From the NCBI GenBank assembly GCA_050084985.1, contig JBITNC010000001.1, positions 95,294,001 through 95,358,000 on the forward strand: a stretch of DNA of 64,000 nucleotides. Reading direction: 5' to 3'. The notes under the pieces were generated by a model. It was not told the origin of the DNA and did no database searches. It was given only the letters and a program-made list of their open reading frames with translations. Positions 22,783 through 34,862 of this stretch are shown here, piece after piece. The position numbers and the translations under genes are program-made. Origin of the DNA: Nageia nagi (taxonomy: Eukaryota > Pinophyta). Position 1 is the stretch's first letter, and each line of letters begins with the position of its first letter.

Positions 22783-25428
22783 GATGATAGTCTTATATTT
22801 GAATGTGAGGGGTTGCAACTTCCTTGGAAAGCAAAATGTTGTACAGAACCTATGTAGAAAATATAAGCCTAATATAATTATTGAAGAGATAAGAAAAACT
22901 ATCTAGAATACTTTTAAGATGGAGGCTAGTAGTGCAATTGGGAAATCAATAGGAATATTCATTTTATGGAATGTTATGATAGTAAATATATAGAGGATGT
23001 TTTTCACTCAAACATATATATCATAGTTAGGGCTAAATGTATGCAAAGTGTTTTCTCCTTCATGCTGTCAAATATTTGTGTGCCTAATAATATGACTAAG
23101 AGAAGATATTTTTGGGAGATGTTAAAAGCCTTTGGGATGAACTTTCTATTAGAACCATGGTTAGTTGGAGGAGATTTAATACTCCTCTAGAAATAGAAGA
23201 TAAACTAGGATGAATAATAAAATTAACTATAAGTATGGTGGACCTTAGATATTTTTTAAATGAAACTAAGTTGATAGACTTACCCCTAAAGGGTAATAAA
23301 TTCACTTGGTCAAATAGAAAATGAGGAAGAAAGTTTATGTAAAGGAGACTTGATAGAATGGTAGCAACAACAAATTGGATAAAAGAATTTCAAAACTTGA
23401 AATTAATATAACTACCTAGAATTACCTCATATCATGACCCCATTAAACTAAAGATGGAAAACTAATAGAAGGAAAAACCCCTTTTAAATTTGAATTTATG
23501 TGGATGATCCATATAATATTTAAAGACAACCTTAGGAAATTTGTAAATTCAAAATAAAAGGGACAACAATGTACAAGTTGTCATAAAAATTGAGAGAGGT
23601 TGAAAGAATATTGAAGAAATGGAACAAAGAAGTATTTAGAAATGTGATGAAAAGAAAGAATGAAATGGAAGAAGAGTTGGAAATGATTGACTGTATATTA
23701 TTGAGATAAGGAAGAACAGAAGAGTTAGATAGAAAAAAGAAAGAAATTTTAGCTAAATACTACAATACTCTTTCCCAAGAAGTACACTAGAGAAAAAAAT
23801 CAAGAGTATCTTGGCTAAAAGAGGGGGATATAAATACAACCTTCTTCAAAATGATAACATTTTAGAGAAGATGAGAGAATAGAATATTAGAGTTGAGGAA
23901 ACAAAATGGCATAATTATATAGGAAGAATAGGATATGAAAAAGGAAGTAGATAGTTTTTTCCAATAAATTATTAAATATTGATCAAGAAAAGAATAAATG
24001 TTCTATGGAGAAAATCTTGAAGCACATCCCAAGTGTTGTGGATCAAGACATGAATGATAAGCTAGTGAAGAAAGAAACTAAAAAAGAAGTCAAGAGGCCT
24101 CTATTTCTTATGCAAAAAGATAAAGCACCAAGTCCATATGGATTTTAGATAGATTTTTTCCAAAAAAAAAAGGAAAATTATAGGAAATGATGTGATAGAA
24201 GCAGTTGCTAAAATTTTTTAGAGGGGAAAATTTGCTCAAATCATAGAATGTTATCTTTTTAGTATTGATCCCAAAAATACCAATAGAAAAGGATTTAAAA
24301 AAATATAGGATAATTATTTTATGCAATGTAGTATATAAAATCATCACCAAGATTATGTTGAAAAGAATTAAGCAAATTCTACCACTCATTGTTTTAAAGG
24401 AGCAGGATGGTTTTTTATAGGGCATAAAAATTTCAGATGGAATAATTCTTATATATGAAATGTTATACTCAATAAATGAAAGAAAGGAAGAGACTATGCT
24501 TCTAAAATTGGATATGAAAAAAGCCTATGATAGTGTTAATTGGAATTTTTTAAACATGATATTGTAAAATTTTGGATTTGGAGAAAGATGGAGAGATTGA
24601 GTAATGAAACATATTACAACTCCAAAATTCTAGGTAATAGTCAATGGAGAAATGGATAGATTCTTTGGATAAGAAAGAGGGATGAGATAAGGAGACCCAA
24701 TTTCACCATATTTTTTTATCATTATGGTAAAGGCTCTAGGAATATCCATCATGAATGCCCCATACAATATAAATATACAAGGAATTAGGCTAGTTAGACA
24801 AAGTGAGTTGATTCTCCATCATCAATTTATGGATGATAATATTCTAGTAGGAAGAGCACAATAATGAAGAAAAATAGTTCAAAAATATATTAAAATTTTA
24901 TGAAAGAGCCTCACATTAATGATAGAATATGAAAAAAAAAACTATACATTCTAAATTCCTCAAAGAAAAAATAGTAAAAAATTGCAAGGATCTTTAAATG
25001 TCTAGTAGATGAATTGCCCACAAAATACCTTGGAATGCCCCTATTTATAGGAAGAATAAAATCAAACTTTTGGGATGATCTGTTAGACAAGATTAATAGG
25101 AATATGACATGATGGAGAGGAAAAACCATAACTTGTCCAATAAAGTTATTTTTGATAAAACATACCTTGCAAAGCTTTTCAATATATTGTGCATTAGTTT
25201 TTAAGATGTTGGACACAATAGCAAAATAAGTTGATCAAGCATGTAGAAGATTTTTATGGGATGGAAGAAAATAAAATAAAATATCCTTGTTAGTGGCATG
25301 GAAAAAAATCTTCAAGGAAAAAAATATTGGGGGTCTAGGATTAAGGAGAATGAAGTACCTCAGGCAAGCTTTAAGGGCCAAAATGGAATTGAAGTTAGCT
25401 TTAGAAGAAGATAGAGATTGGTTTAAAG
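22783..25428 (+). pseudogene. L1-type LINE ORF2, decayed and 3'-truncated
   Basis: The endonuclease begins at about 22799 (LNVRGCNFLGK), with later pieces LVGGD (about 23162) and LPLKGNKFTWSNRK (about 23280). Reverse-transcriptase landmarks in order: LKLDMKKAYDSVNW (24501-24543), GMR-stop-GDPISPYFF (24679-24717) and HHQFMDDN (24817-24840), so the Asp pair is kept. The C-terminal part FLWDGRK (about 25250) and GGLGLRRMKYL (about 25330) follows. There is no ORF1. Several TAA/TAG codons stand where Gln or Trp is expected. The frame is cut at 25428, where a gypsy LTR begins, so the LINE 3' end is missing from this window. Its position right at the copia break suggests one element interrupted the other. 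Confidence 0.8.
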
Positions 25429-27180
25429 TGTAATGTCCCCAAATTTGTAAAACATCCACTTTCTCTCCTCTTGGAGTGTGACATTCATGGAAAAGGAGGA
25501 GAAACCAAAAATAAATTAATTTAGGAGTATTTTATTAATATTTTGCATTTATTTCTGTAACCAAGGCTAAAGAGACCCTTAAGGCACTCACCCTTGGATT
25601 TTATTTAATTAATCTGGCTCAATTATTTGTAATTAATGCAATATTAGTCTCTCATAATGGGATGTTGCATTATGAGCCATTGATCTTGTAATTTGGCATC
25701 TCTAGGCAACCATTGGGGACGTTGGGCTTCTTGGGTCCCTAGATGATTCAATTTGTCATCCCAAGACACCAAAAGAGGGACGTTGCACTTTGGGTGATTC
25801 CAAGGTATGAGAGATCTTATTATAAAAGGAGATGGGACACATCATTTGGGGGATGCTAGAAGATCATCAGAGTTTATCTCTTTCTGGAGGTTAGCAGCTA
25901 GTGGAGTTGTAGCTTTCCAGCTAGCTTAATGGGAGAGCTCAAGCCAATGTGGAGGAGTTCTTACCTAAGCTAGGACAGTAGCTCAAGCCAGTGAGGTGGA
26001 GTTAGTAGAGTAGCTTGAGCTAGTGAGGTGGAGTTACTGGAATAGTTTGAGCTAGTGTGGTGGAACTATTCCATCCCTGATCCAGATCAAGCTAGTGGGG
26101 TAGATCCAAATCTAGCTAGTGCAACCATATTCCAAATCCAGATCTAACCTACCAAATCAGTGTGAGGAGGCACATCCTAGATCTAGACCAGTTGAATCAG
26201 TGTGAGGAGGCTCATCCAGCATTAGGGAGAAAAGATTGAAGAACTTACAAGGCCAGATCATCCAAATCTACTTTGTGAGGGTAAACATCCCCCTTCTTGA
26301 GCATTGGGGTATTTTTCCTTGAGTATTGTACTTGTCCATTTGGGGCGTCCCAGCTCTTGAAGAATAAAATTCATTTTTGGCTCTATTTCTTATTCAATTT
26401 GCAAATCTGATTTGAATTAAGCTAGATAGAAAAATATATAAATATATATAAATTCCTAAGTAGTGATATTTCAACTTTGGAATATTACACTTTAACAAAA
26501 ATCACATTTTGTGAGTTTTGGGGATATTACAGTGGTATCAGAGCCTATTTTCCTGCCAGCTTGTATTAGCTCATACCGCCTAAGATCCATAATTACTACT
26601 TGAGAGGAAGAAGTGATCCTGATTACCAACCGAGCTTGGAGGAGAGAGACGTAACAGATCTAGAGGGATCTAAAGAGTGGGAGGAAGCTGGACAAGGGAA
26701 CATTGCAATTCCAACATAGCCATCCTAGATGCATTAAGGAAGATGATAGAGCAATTGTAGATACTCACGTCCCAAAGAGGGAACCAGACTCCACCACCCA
26801 ACTAGGAGAATAGAAAGGGCCAAGGAGAGAGCTCATTTGGGGCTAGATCTCATTACCAGAAGTCTATACCTATTCCACCTAAGCCTCTTTTCAGAAAAGA
26901 GGAAGATCCAAAGGAGATCTATCGAAGACATCGGGAAGGATCGACAAATTTTTTGATGAGTACATGGCCAAACTAGTAGAGTATAGAAACATCATATCTT
27001 TCTAAGAATTTTGTGGACAATTGAAGGGAGGACAAGGAGGATGCCCACCTATCTTTAAGGAGCCATTGTAGAAGATCCAATTGGAGAAATTTGATAGAGG
27101 TGCAGGGATCTCGGTAAGAGGATGGATTCACCAGCTCTAAATGTACCTATCTTTCAATTCCATGGCAAAAGATGAGGCCA
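25429..27180 (+). mobile_element. 5' part of a second gypsy element of the same family
   Basis: LTR at 25429-26531 (1103 bp; starts TGTAATGTCCCC, ends GGGGATATTACA), with primer-binding site TGGTATCAGAGC at 26533-26544 and about 640 bp of leader and early gag matching 4937-5575. The gag here is decayed (stops and small indels), yet at 27012 it keeps CAA where the first element has TAA. At 27180 the sequence breaks off mid-gag and joins LTR sequence with at most one shared base. The candidate left target site is TAAAG (25424-25428), and no matching right copy exists. It sits inside the L1 at 22783. Confidence 0.8.
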
Positions 27181-28121
27181 TTGGATTTTATTTAATTAAT
27201 CTAGCTCAATTATTTGTAATTAATGCAACATTAGTCTCTAATAATGGGATGTTGCATTTATGAGCCATTGATCTTGTAATTTGGCATCTCTAGGAAACCA
27301 TTATGGGACGTTGGGCTTCCTGGGTCCCTATATGATTTAATTTGTCATCCCAAGACACCAGAAGAGGGATGTTGCACTTTGGGAGATTCCAAGGTATGAG
27401 AGATCTTGTTATAAAAGGAGATGGGATGCATCATTTGTGGGCATGCTTGAAGATCATCAGAGTTTATCTCTTTCTGAGGGTTAGCAACTAATGGAGTTGC
27501 AGCTTTCCAGCTAGCTTAATGGGAGAGCTCAAGCCAGTGTGGAGGAGTTCTTACCTAAGCTAGGATAGTAACTCAAGCCAATGAGGTGGAGTTGCTATAG
27601 TAGCTTAAGCCAGTGAGGTGGAGTTACTGGAATAGTTCGAGCCAGTGTGGTGGAACTATTCCATCCCTAATCTAGATCTAGCTAGTGGGGCAGATCCAGA
27701 TCCATCCAGTGCAGCCATATTCTAGATCCAGATCTAACCTACCAAATCAATGTGAGGAGGCACATCCTAGATCTAGACCACTCGAATCAGTGTGAGGAGG
27801 CTCATCTAGCATTGGGGAGAAGAAATTGAAGAACTTGCAGGGTCAGATCATCCAAATCTACCTTATGAGGGAAAATGTCCCCCTTCTTGAGCATTTGGGT
27901 ATTTTTCCTTGAGTATTGTACTTATCCATTTGGGACATCCCAACTCTTGAAGAATAAAATTCATTTTTGGCTCTATTTCTTATTCAATTTGCAGATCTGA
28001 TTTGAATTGAGCTAGATAGAAAAATATATAAATATATATAAATTCCTAAGTAGTGATATTTCAACTTTGGAATATTACACTTTAACAAAAATTGCATTTT
28101 GTGAGTTTTGGGGATATTACA

Positions 28122-30689
28122 CAACAACATGTAGGTCTAATGAATTGCTGGCAAGTGTAAACTCCAATTTTGAATCCCAAAACTTATAGATCTAACACTT
28201 CAAGTCTGGCATCCCAGTATTAGGACAAAATTTAACTTTAATATCATCCTCTAACTAATCAAAAATACCACAAAATGCCTAATAAACAAATCTCATGAAG
28301 GTTGTATGAATAATTACAAGCACTTCAAGGATCCAAATGAACTCCCTCATAGTAGTAAACTAGCTAGTAAAACCCAAATCTTGCAATGAACTCCTTCCAA
28401 TTGAATTTTGGTGATCGAAACCTAGGACATCTATGTGCACATGAGTGTTTTATCCTTAGATATTATGTTTCTCTCTCCTAAAATATATTTCCCAATATCT
28501 AAATCAACAACTATTCAATAATCAATATAAATTTATCAATGTTGTAGGTTTTTCTAATAGTTCTATTCACATACAGCCCAACATCCTTAATTTGAGTGAT
28601 AAAAAAAGGCTAAAAATAAAGTATTAGCAGATCTAAGATAGAATTTAGGCCCTACATCAACTATAATTCCCTCCAAATTAGCAAAGAAACTTCTTATACC
28701 TCGAATCAACCTATCCTCTACTTAGATCTATATCTAAAATATCAAGACATGAAAAATGCAAAGCATCAATGAAAATCCTAGACTGAATTCTTATTCATTA
28801 AGTATTGCATGCAAATACTAATTAGATTTTCCTTTTAAAATGTGTAGTAATTTCTTGTATCTTACTACTCAAGCCTCCACTAGATTACATCCAATCAGAA
28901 TCCTGATATTCTTTAGCGAAATGCCCAAGCCCTAAGGCAAACCTCTCTAATTCCAAATTTCTAAGTTGCAAATAGTTAACTCTCTTCTTCTATATTTTTG
29001 CAACCCTAATGGTTAAATATATCCCAACCATTAGATTGATCTAAAATGATGAAGGGTGTAGATGGGTAATTACAAGAAGATGGGTCCACTTATGGCCAAA
29101 AAGTGGACATTTTTTCTTTGATTTTCAATTTGGTCATGATTGATCTCAAAATTCAATGTAATTAGAGATAGAATCTTGAAAGGTTACTTTGGTAATATAA
29201 ATGTAGTGCTCCGAGTCTATTTTCAAATATATAATTTATTCCAATACCCGTATGATAGAAATTAATTTTTTATAGGCATTTAAAAAAACCACTATTTAAA
29301 ATTTACTATTTCAGGATCATACCTTTAATTGTTGGGCCAACATAATTTGACCTAAAGTAAAGTATTTTTTAAAATACCTTTGTAAAATAATAGTTAAGAC
29401 ATTGGATAATGTTAAGAATAGTTTTTTGTAATTTTTTGATGAAATTTATTTTTATTAATTTTGTGTTGGCCCTAATAACATTGTTTTTAAAGTTCTTTTG
29501 TCGAGCCAACATAACTTGACCTAAACTTATCCTTTTTTACATTTTTTTTGTTTAATTTAGTAGAGAATTATGTGTAGAATGTTGTCAATAGTTTTTCATA
29601 ATTCTAAAAAAATAAAAGTTATTAAAAAAATAAATCAAACTACTTTTTCAACTTTATGGACAAGTTTGATTATAACTTAATTAAAAATTAGAAAACATAG
29701 TCTAATTAAAAAAAATTTACATATTTGAAATCTACACTCTCTCATCTATAATGGGTTTTAATTTCATAAAATTTAAATAAAAAATATTATCAAATACACA
29801 CTAGAAGTTGGGTTTTTCCATTGCCATTGATAGGAACTTGCATGTGTGCATTTCTATAATTGAGGATTGGCTCACCATGCCTCTCCCAAGCCAAAATACA
29901 AGGCAAACCCTGAGGGTCTTAAGAGTTGGTGTTGTTCTAGATTCCCTCTTGCTTCCTCTTTGTATGTACTTATTGATATTTTAGCTATCTCCTTGTCGAT
30001 CAACAAAACTTTAGTTTAAGGGATTTCTCTTCCAAATATATAAGTTCATATACTTAAGAAAATTTTGTAGATGATTCCTTTCTTACATTGGATGAAGATG
30101 GAAATTATTTTAAAAAGGTAGTTCAATGTTTGGAAATATTTTATTTGGCCTCTATCTTTAGCATTTAAAAATACAATATGTTATATTATAGATCATTTAA
30201 TTCTCCTCTTCTTAAATATCTCTCTAAATTTTAATGAAAATGGCTTGGAGTAGAGGATATGGTTAATTTTTTAGAGAATTCATTTTCATTTCAAAGTTCT
30301 CCCTCTTATAACTTTACCTTACAAAAAGTGGAATCTAAACATTTCTATTAGATTATCAAGAAGCTATTATTAGCAAGTAAGTTTCAAATATGTTATAAAA
30401 TCCTTATGGATACCCATGTTTATTTTTCTTTTGTTGGGTGTATTTTAATGCATGCTATAATCATAAACTATAAAACCTACTTTGGGATATTTTTATAGTT
30501 GAAGTCTTATAGTCACAATTTTCATATAGTCATAATAGGTTGGTAGTATTTAAAATGACCCAACTTGTACCACATGTACCTAGGCATACTTTCACCTATA
30601 GAATCCTAAGTCTTATTATCTAATTATTTTAGCTCATAGAAAAGTTTGAATTAATTCTAGGGGAGTTAATTGGTCTAATGTAAGAAGAA
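28122..30689. other. AT-rich non-coding DNA (copy B of 8483-11049)
   Basis: Same content as copy A, including the roughly 168-bp dimer (about 29330-29650). No gene is seen. Confidence 0.4.
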
Positions 30690-33600
30690 ATCATATATAA
30701 ATTTAATCCCCCATATAAAAATTACAAAGCATGTATCTATTCACCTAAGAAAATGGGGTTCATTGGTGGTTCACAATAGGGAACCACCAAATATTGAGGG
30801 ATTTTATTGATAACAATATACTGAATCCATCTACCTCCTAATAGAGTAATGGTTTGAGAGAATCTTATGCACTCTAATCGCTTTTCATGACAAAGAAGTT
30901 TATGGAACTAGGATAGTGATTAAGGATGAAAATTCAATACATTTCCATACCTTATGATCTAAGGTAATCCTAATTGAAATGCAATATTTGATAAGAAATT
31001 TTTAGACCTTGTCCCTCCTTGACCATGTTGATGACCCATTTGGCATATATAGTGGTGCCCTAGAGCTTACAATCAAGGATATCCATGTTACTATATAGCT
31101 TGAGGATACATTAGATTTTCCAAACTATATATGAAAATCCTTTGAGTGGGAACCCTTAGCTTATATAAAATCTCAAAGAAGTTTCTATAGTAGTTAGCTT
31201 TGGATATCCATTACAAATAGTAATATACATGAGTGTTGGCTAGGACCACATAGCATATCTAAAACAATTTAATTAGGGAAAGCTTGTTGATAACCCAATA
31301 ATCAATCTATTTATCTATTCTTTGATTAATATAGTTCTACAATTGAGAAGGGAAATTTTAAGAATTAAAAAGAATTCCCAACAACTTTAAGATATCCCTA
31401 GTTCTATTTTGTGCCATTAGAATTTGGTAAGTTAATCAACAAGCACTAGAAAATAAGGATATCGATAATAGCATGATGTTTCCCACAAATAGATGCTAGA
31501 GCAAGATGCTTTACAAAAAATATCTAAGTAGTTTTGGCATATTTAAATGATGCTTCATCCTCTATAAGGCTTAGAAAAGAGTCATATATAAAGTGACCAT
31601 TGATGAGATGAAGCTAGTTTTAAGGTAGGGAGATGCCTTTAACCACATTACTAGCCACATGGTGGGTCAAAAGGTATCCAATGCCTTTAGAATCTAAAAC
31701 ATATAGTGAGGCACCTAGCAAGAATCCTTGCTTGATAAAGTAGAATAACCCAAATATCTTTGTTTTTACCTTGTTTAAACCAAGGACTACTAAAGCATCC
31801 TAGAAAAGCATACAAATAAATTGGATAAAATATACCTCAAATATAAGTTCTTTAAGCATCACTAATATAAAGTACTATTTGATTTTATTATAGGCCTTTT
31901 AAAAATCAACCTTTATGAAGACATTTGATTGGTTGCATTTTTTAGCTCACTCCATTCCTTCCCAAATAGCTAGGGAATTATCCAAAATAAGTTAATTGTA
32001 AATAAATATTATTTGTTTAGGGTAAATTACAAGAGGTAGAAGAGATCAATACTAGATATCCAAGGCTTTGACTATTATTGTATAACTCATATTTAATAGA
32101 GTAATGGGTCTCTATTTTATAATAAATTATAAGTCTCTAGACTTGGGGGAGGGGGGATTTTATATTACCTTGGTTATGTTATGACACAAAAAGCCCTTGA
32201 TCATTGCTTCTTATTAAATGCATAGAATATTTGAGCCCATTATTTTTATAGAATATTTTATGAAACTCACAGAAGAATTTATCCAATCTAGGAGCTTTGT
32301 TATTAGCCATTTAAGAGAGAGCTCATATAAATCCTCAACCTCATAGGCTTATCATAGTTGACTCTTTATCAATAAAATGGATATTTAATAATAACAATAA
32401 TACATTTTTTCAATGTATATTATTTGTTGAGAGTGGGATTTTGAGTAGAGAATACTTGTTGGTAATACCTACCAAAATCATGTGATATGTCAAGAACGGA
32501 TGTCAAATGTGCACTTACCTCTTATATGGCTTTGATTTGTAAGGCTTTATAGTGGGGTCATGCTTTTTAAAAAATTATTTAGAAATTCTATCATTGATTT
32601 TTAGCCAATGAAGGCATGCTCTAATTTGCACCCCTCTTACTTTATATATCACAATGCTTTTGAGTTCATACTATAACTTTATCACATGTACTTGAAGAGA
32701 GATCATGAAAGGGAATGAATCCAAACTAATAAAGGATCTAGCTAGTTTTCCTTTAAGGATAATATTTGTGTGATGTAGTTATTATGCTAGCTTCCAACCT
32801 AGGCTACATAGAATGGTAGTATAGTGGATGACATCATTTCACCACTCGATCTACGTTACAAAATAATTTCTAGGTCCATTGAATGTAATTGACCATGATT
32901 AGATTTTGGAGGAAGGAAGTGTGGAGTCCGAGTTATGATTGAAAGTGGAAAGTGGATGAAATAGGAATATATTGAGAAAATGATGGGCATATATTCAAAG
33001 AGTATCATATGCAAAATGAGTTCCATGAAGGATGGCACTTGGCAAAGGTGAGAAAATTGGAAAAAAAAAATCAAAGAGCATGGCCTTGTCAAGGTGTTCC
33101 ATAACTCTATCATGCTTAAGTTGAAAATTGGACTAGGTGGACCAAAGCTAGTTAGGAAAGTCCCTAGGAGAAAAACAAGCATTGGGGTCAAAGATTTTCA
33201 ACTTATTATTTAAAAAATACCAATCCTCTCTTTATCCAACATTCAACTACATGGGCAAGTGGCCAATTAGGTGAGAATCTCCCTTCATTATATTCAAATC
33301 CCCACAAAGGACTCACACCACCTTGGAGAGAGAAAAGGTAATTCACTACAATAAAACATATATGCATAAGGCACTATAAAAGGATAGATGATGATAATGC
33401 CAAATGAGTGATCATTGAACTCCAAATTAACTAAAACATCTTAATGTAATGAGTCCATTTTCCTAATGATAAGATGGGATTTCCATCAAAGGGAAACAAA
33501 TAAGATAGATTCCTCCACCTAGGATTGAAATTGGTGGCATATACTTGGTTACTAAGTTTGATACAAGAAATTATAAGTATTCAGTAGAATGAAATCAATG

Positions 33601-33722
33601 ACTTTCACCTCTTGAAGATAAAGAAACTTTGGATCACGATGTTCTCTTGATATATTTGACAACTCACTATCGAACATGTATTTTTGAACTAGATCTATCA
33701 ACCCTCTAACATTCCATGATAA
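30690..33722 (-). pseudogene. L1-type LINE ORF2, duplicated copy
   Basis: Copy B of the L1 at 11050-14083, with the same lesions. It retains one base lost in copy A at the start of the endonuclease, so the minus strand reads SWNVRGLIDL continuously near 33720. Copy B is therefore nearer the ancestral state at that site. Otherwise it is dead for the same reasons: stops, a broken KVDF-stop-KAYN motif and FIYDSF for the catalytic region. Confidence 0.75.
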
Positions 33723-34182
33723 AAAAAAAAACTATAGTATATGATTGAAGAACATATCACCTAACTAAATTTATATATGTCATTTAGTTATCATCCAAGA
33801 TCATTTTGATTTACAAAATTTCTTGCATTGTATATGCAAATGAGTGAGGGATTGATTCTAATGTGTTGTAGCAGAAACCTCTATAGACAAACTGAAAACA
33901 AGAAATTTGAAGAAAAAGGCAACTCTAACTAGAGAACCTGAATATTAATATAAATAAAATCTACCTAAAATACAGATAATGGTTTGGAGAAAGGAAACTA
34001 CACTTAAAAGTGGCAGCAAATATCTAATTTGATTAGGAACGTAAATGACTATCACAGCTCGTTTAACAAATTCACAGATGACCAATTATCAGATTTCACA
34101 AATGAAGAATATAAACAATTTCTTTTTATAAGTTTCATACATAAACTAAAGCCACAACAAAATCCTAGATAAACCCGAGAAA

Positions 34183-34282
34183 NNNNNNNNNNNNNNNNNN
34201 NNNNNNNNNNNNNNNNNNNNNNNNNNNNNNNNNNNNNNNNNNNNNNNNNNNNNNNNNNNNNNNNNNNNNNNNNNNNNNNNNN
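34183..34282. other. Assembly gap of 100 N
   Basis: Exactly 100 N, the conventional length for a scaffold gap of unknown size. It truncates duplication copy B on the left and the 3' end of a copia element on the right. Confidence 0.99.
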
Positions 34283-34330
34283 TAGTCACCTGTTGTATAT
34301 AGACATGTGTTGATTATTAATAGAGCATAA

Positions 34331-34728
34331 CAATTGTACAACAGTTTCTCACGCAGAGCAAACTCACCACGGAGGTATAGAATGTACAACAAGTTCATCA
34401 CTAGAGCGAACTTACCATAGAGGTATATTAATTATATGCTCAAAAATTATACAATGAGTTTCTCATGCAGAGCAAACTCACCACGAGGTATAAAATGTAC
34501 AACAGTTTGTCACGCAGAGCAAACTTACCACAGAGGTGTAAAATGTACAATAAGTTTGTCACGTAGAGCAAACTTACCATAGAGGTATAAATATGTACAA
34601 CAAGTTTGTCATGCAGAGCAAACTTACCATGGAGGTATAAAATAATCAACACTCTATAACAACAATTGTACAACAAGTTTGTCATGTAGAGCAAACTTAC
34701 CACAGAGGTCTAGAATGTACAATCAAAA
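34331..34728. repeat. Tandem repeat, about seven units of roughly 48-50 bp
   Basis: Units begin near 34333, 34382, 34449, 34497, 34544, 34594 and 34666 with TGTACAACAAGTTTGTCA and run on through GAGCAAACTTACCA and GAGGTATAAA. Some are separated by 15-20 bp spacers. They lie between the RNase H end and the lost 3' LTR of copia element 1. The related element has only one unit, at about 44265. Confidence 0.85.
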
Positions 34729-34862
34729 AAGGCCTCTTAGAGGTGAAGTTGTCATCACTAACAAAAGTTCAAACTTCACTCCCCCTTGAGGGAAACTTCA
34801 CCAACCCGAGAGAATCCCTAAGCTTGCTAAACTGAGCTTTAGGAAGGGGCTTGGTGAATAAA

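Larger units (their letters stand above)
27181..34182 (+). repeat. 7-kb near-identical duplication, copy B
   Basis: Matches 7542-14544 throughout. It starts 165 bases inside a gypsy LTR, carries that LTR to its end (28121), then the same target duplication (28122-28126), the AT-rich DNA and the L1. Differences noted include one base fewer in T runs near 29036 and 29222, an extra CT near 30207, ATTCCATGAT (33711) where copy A has ATTCCTGAT, and a few transitions. It ends at an N run. So few differences fit a very recent duplication or an alternate haplotype placed in series. Confidence 0.95.

Noticed and set aside
34331-34728. CRISPR-like array of short repeats
   Set aside because: Units are contiguous or separated by related spacers, lie inside a retrotransposon in a plant genome, and there are no cas genes.
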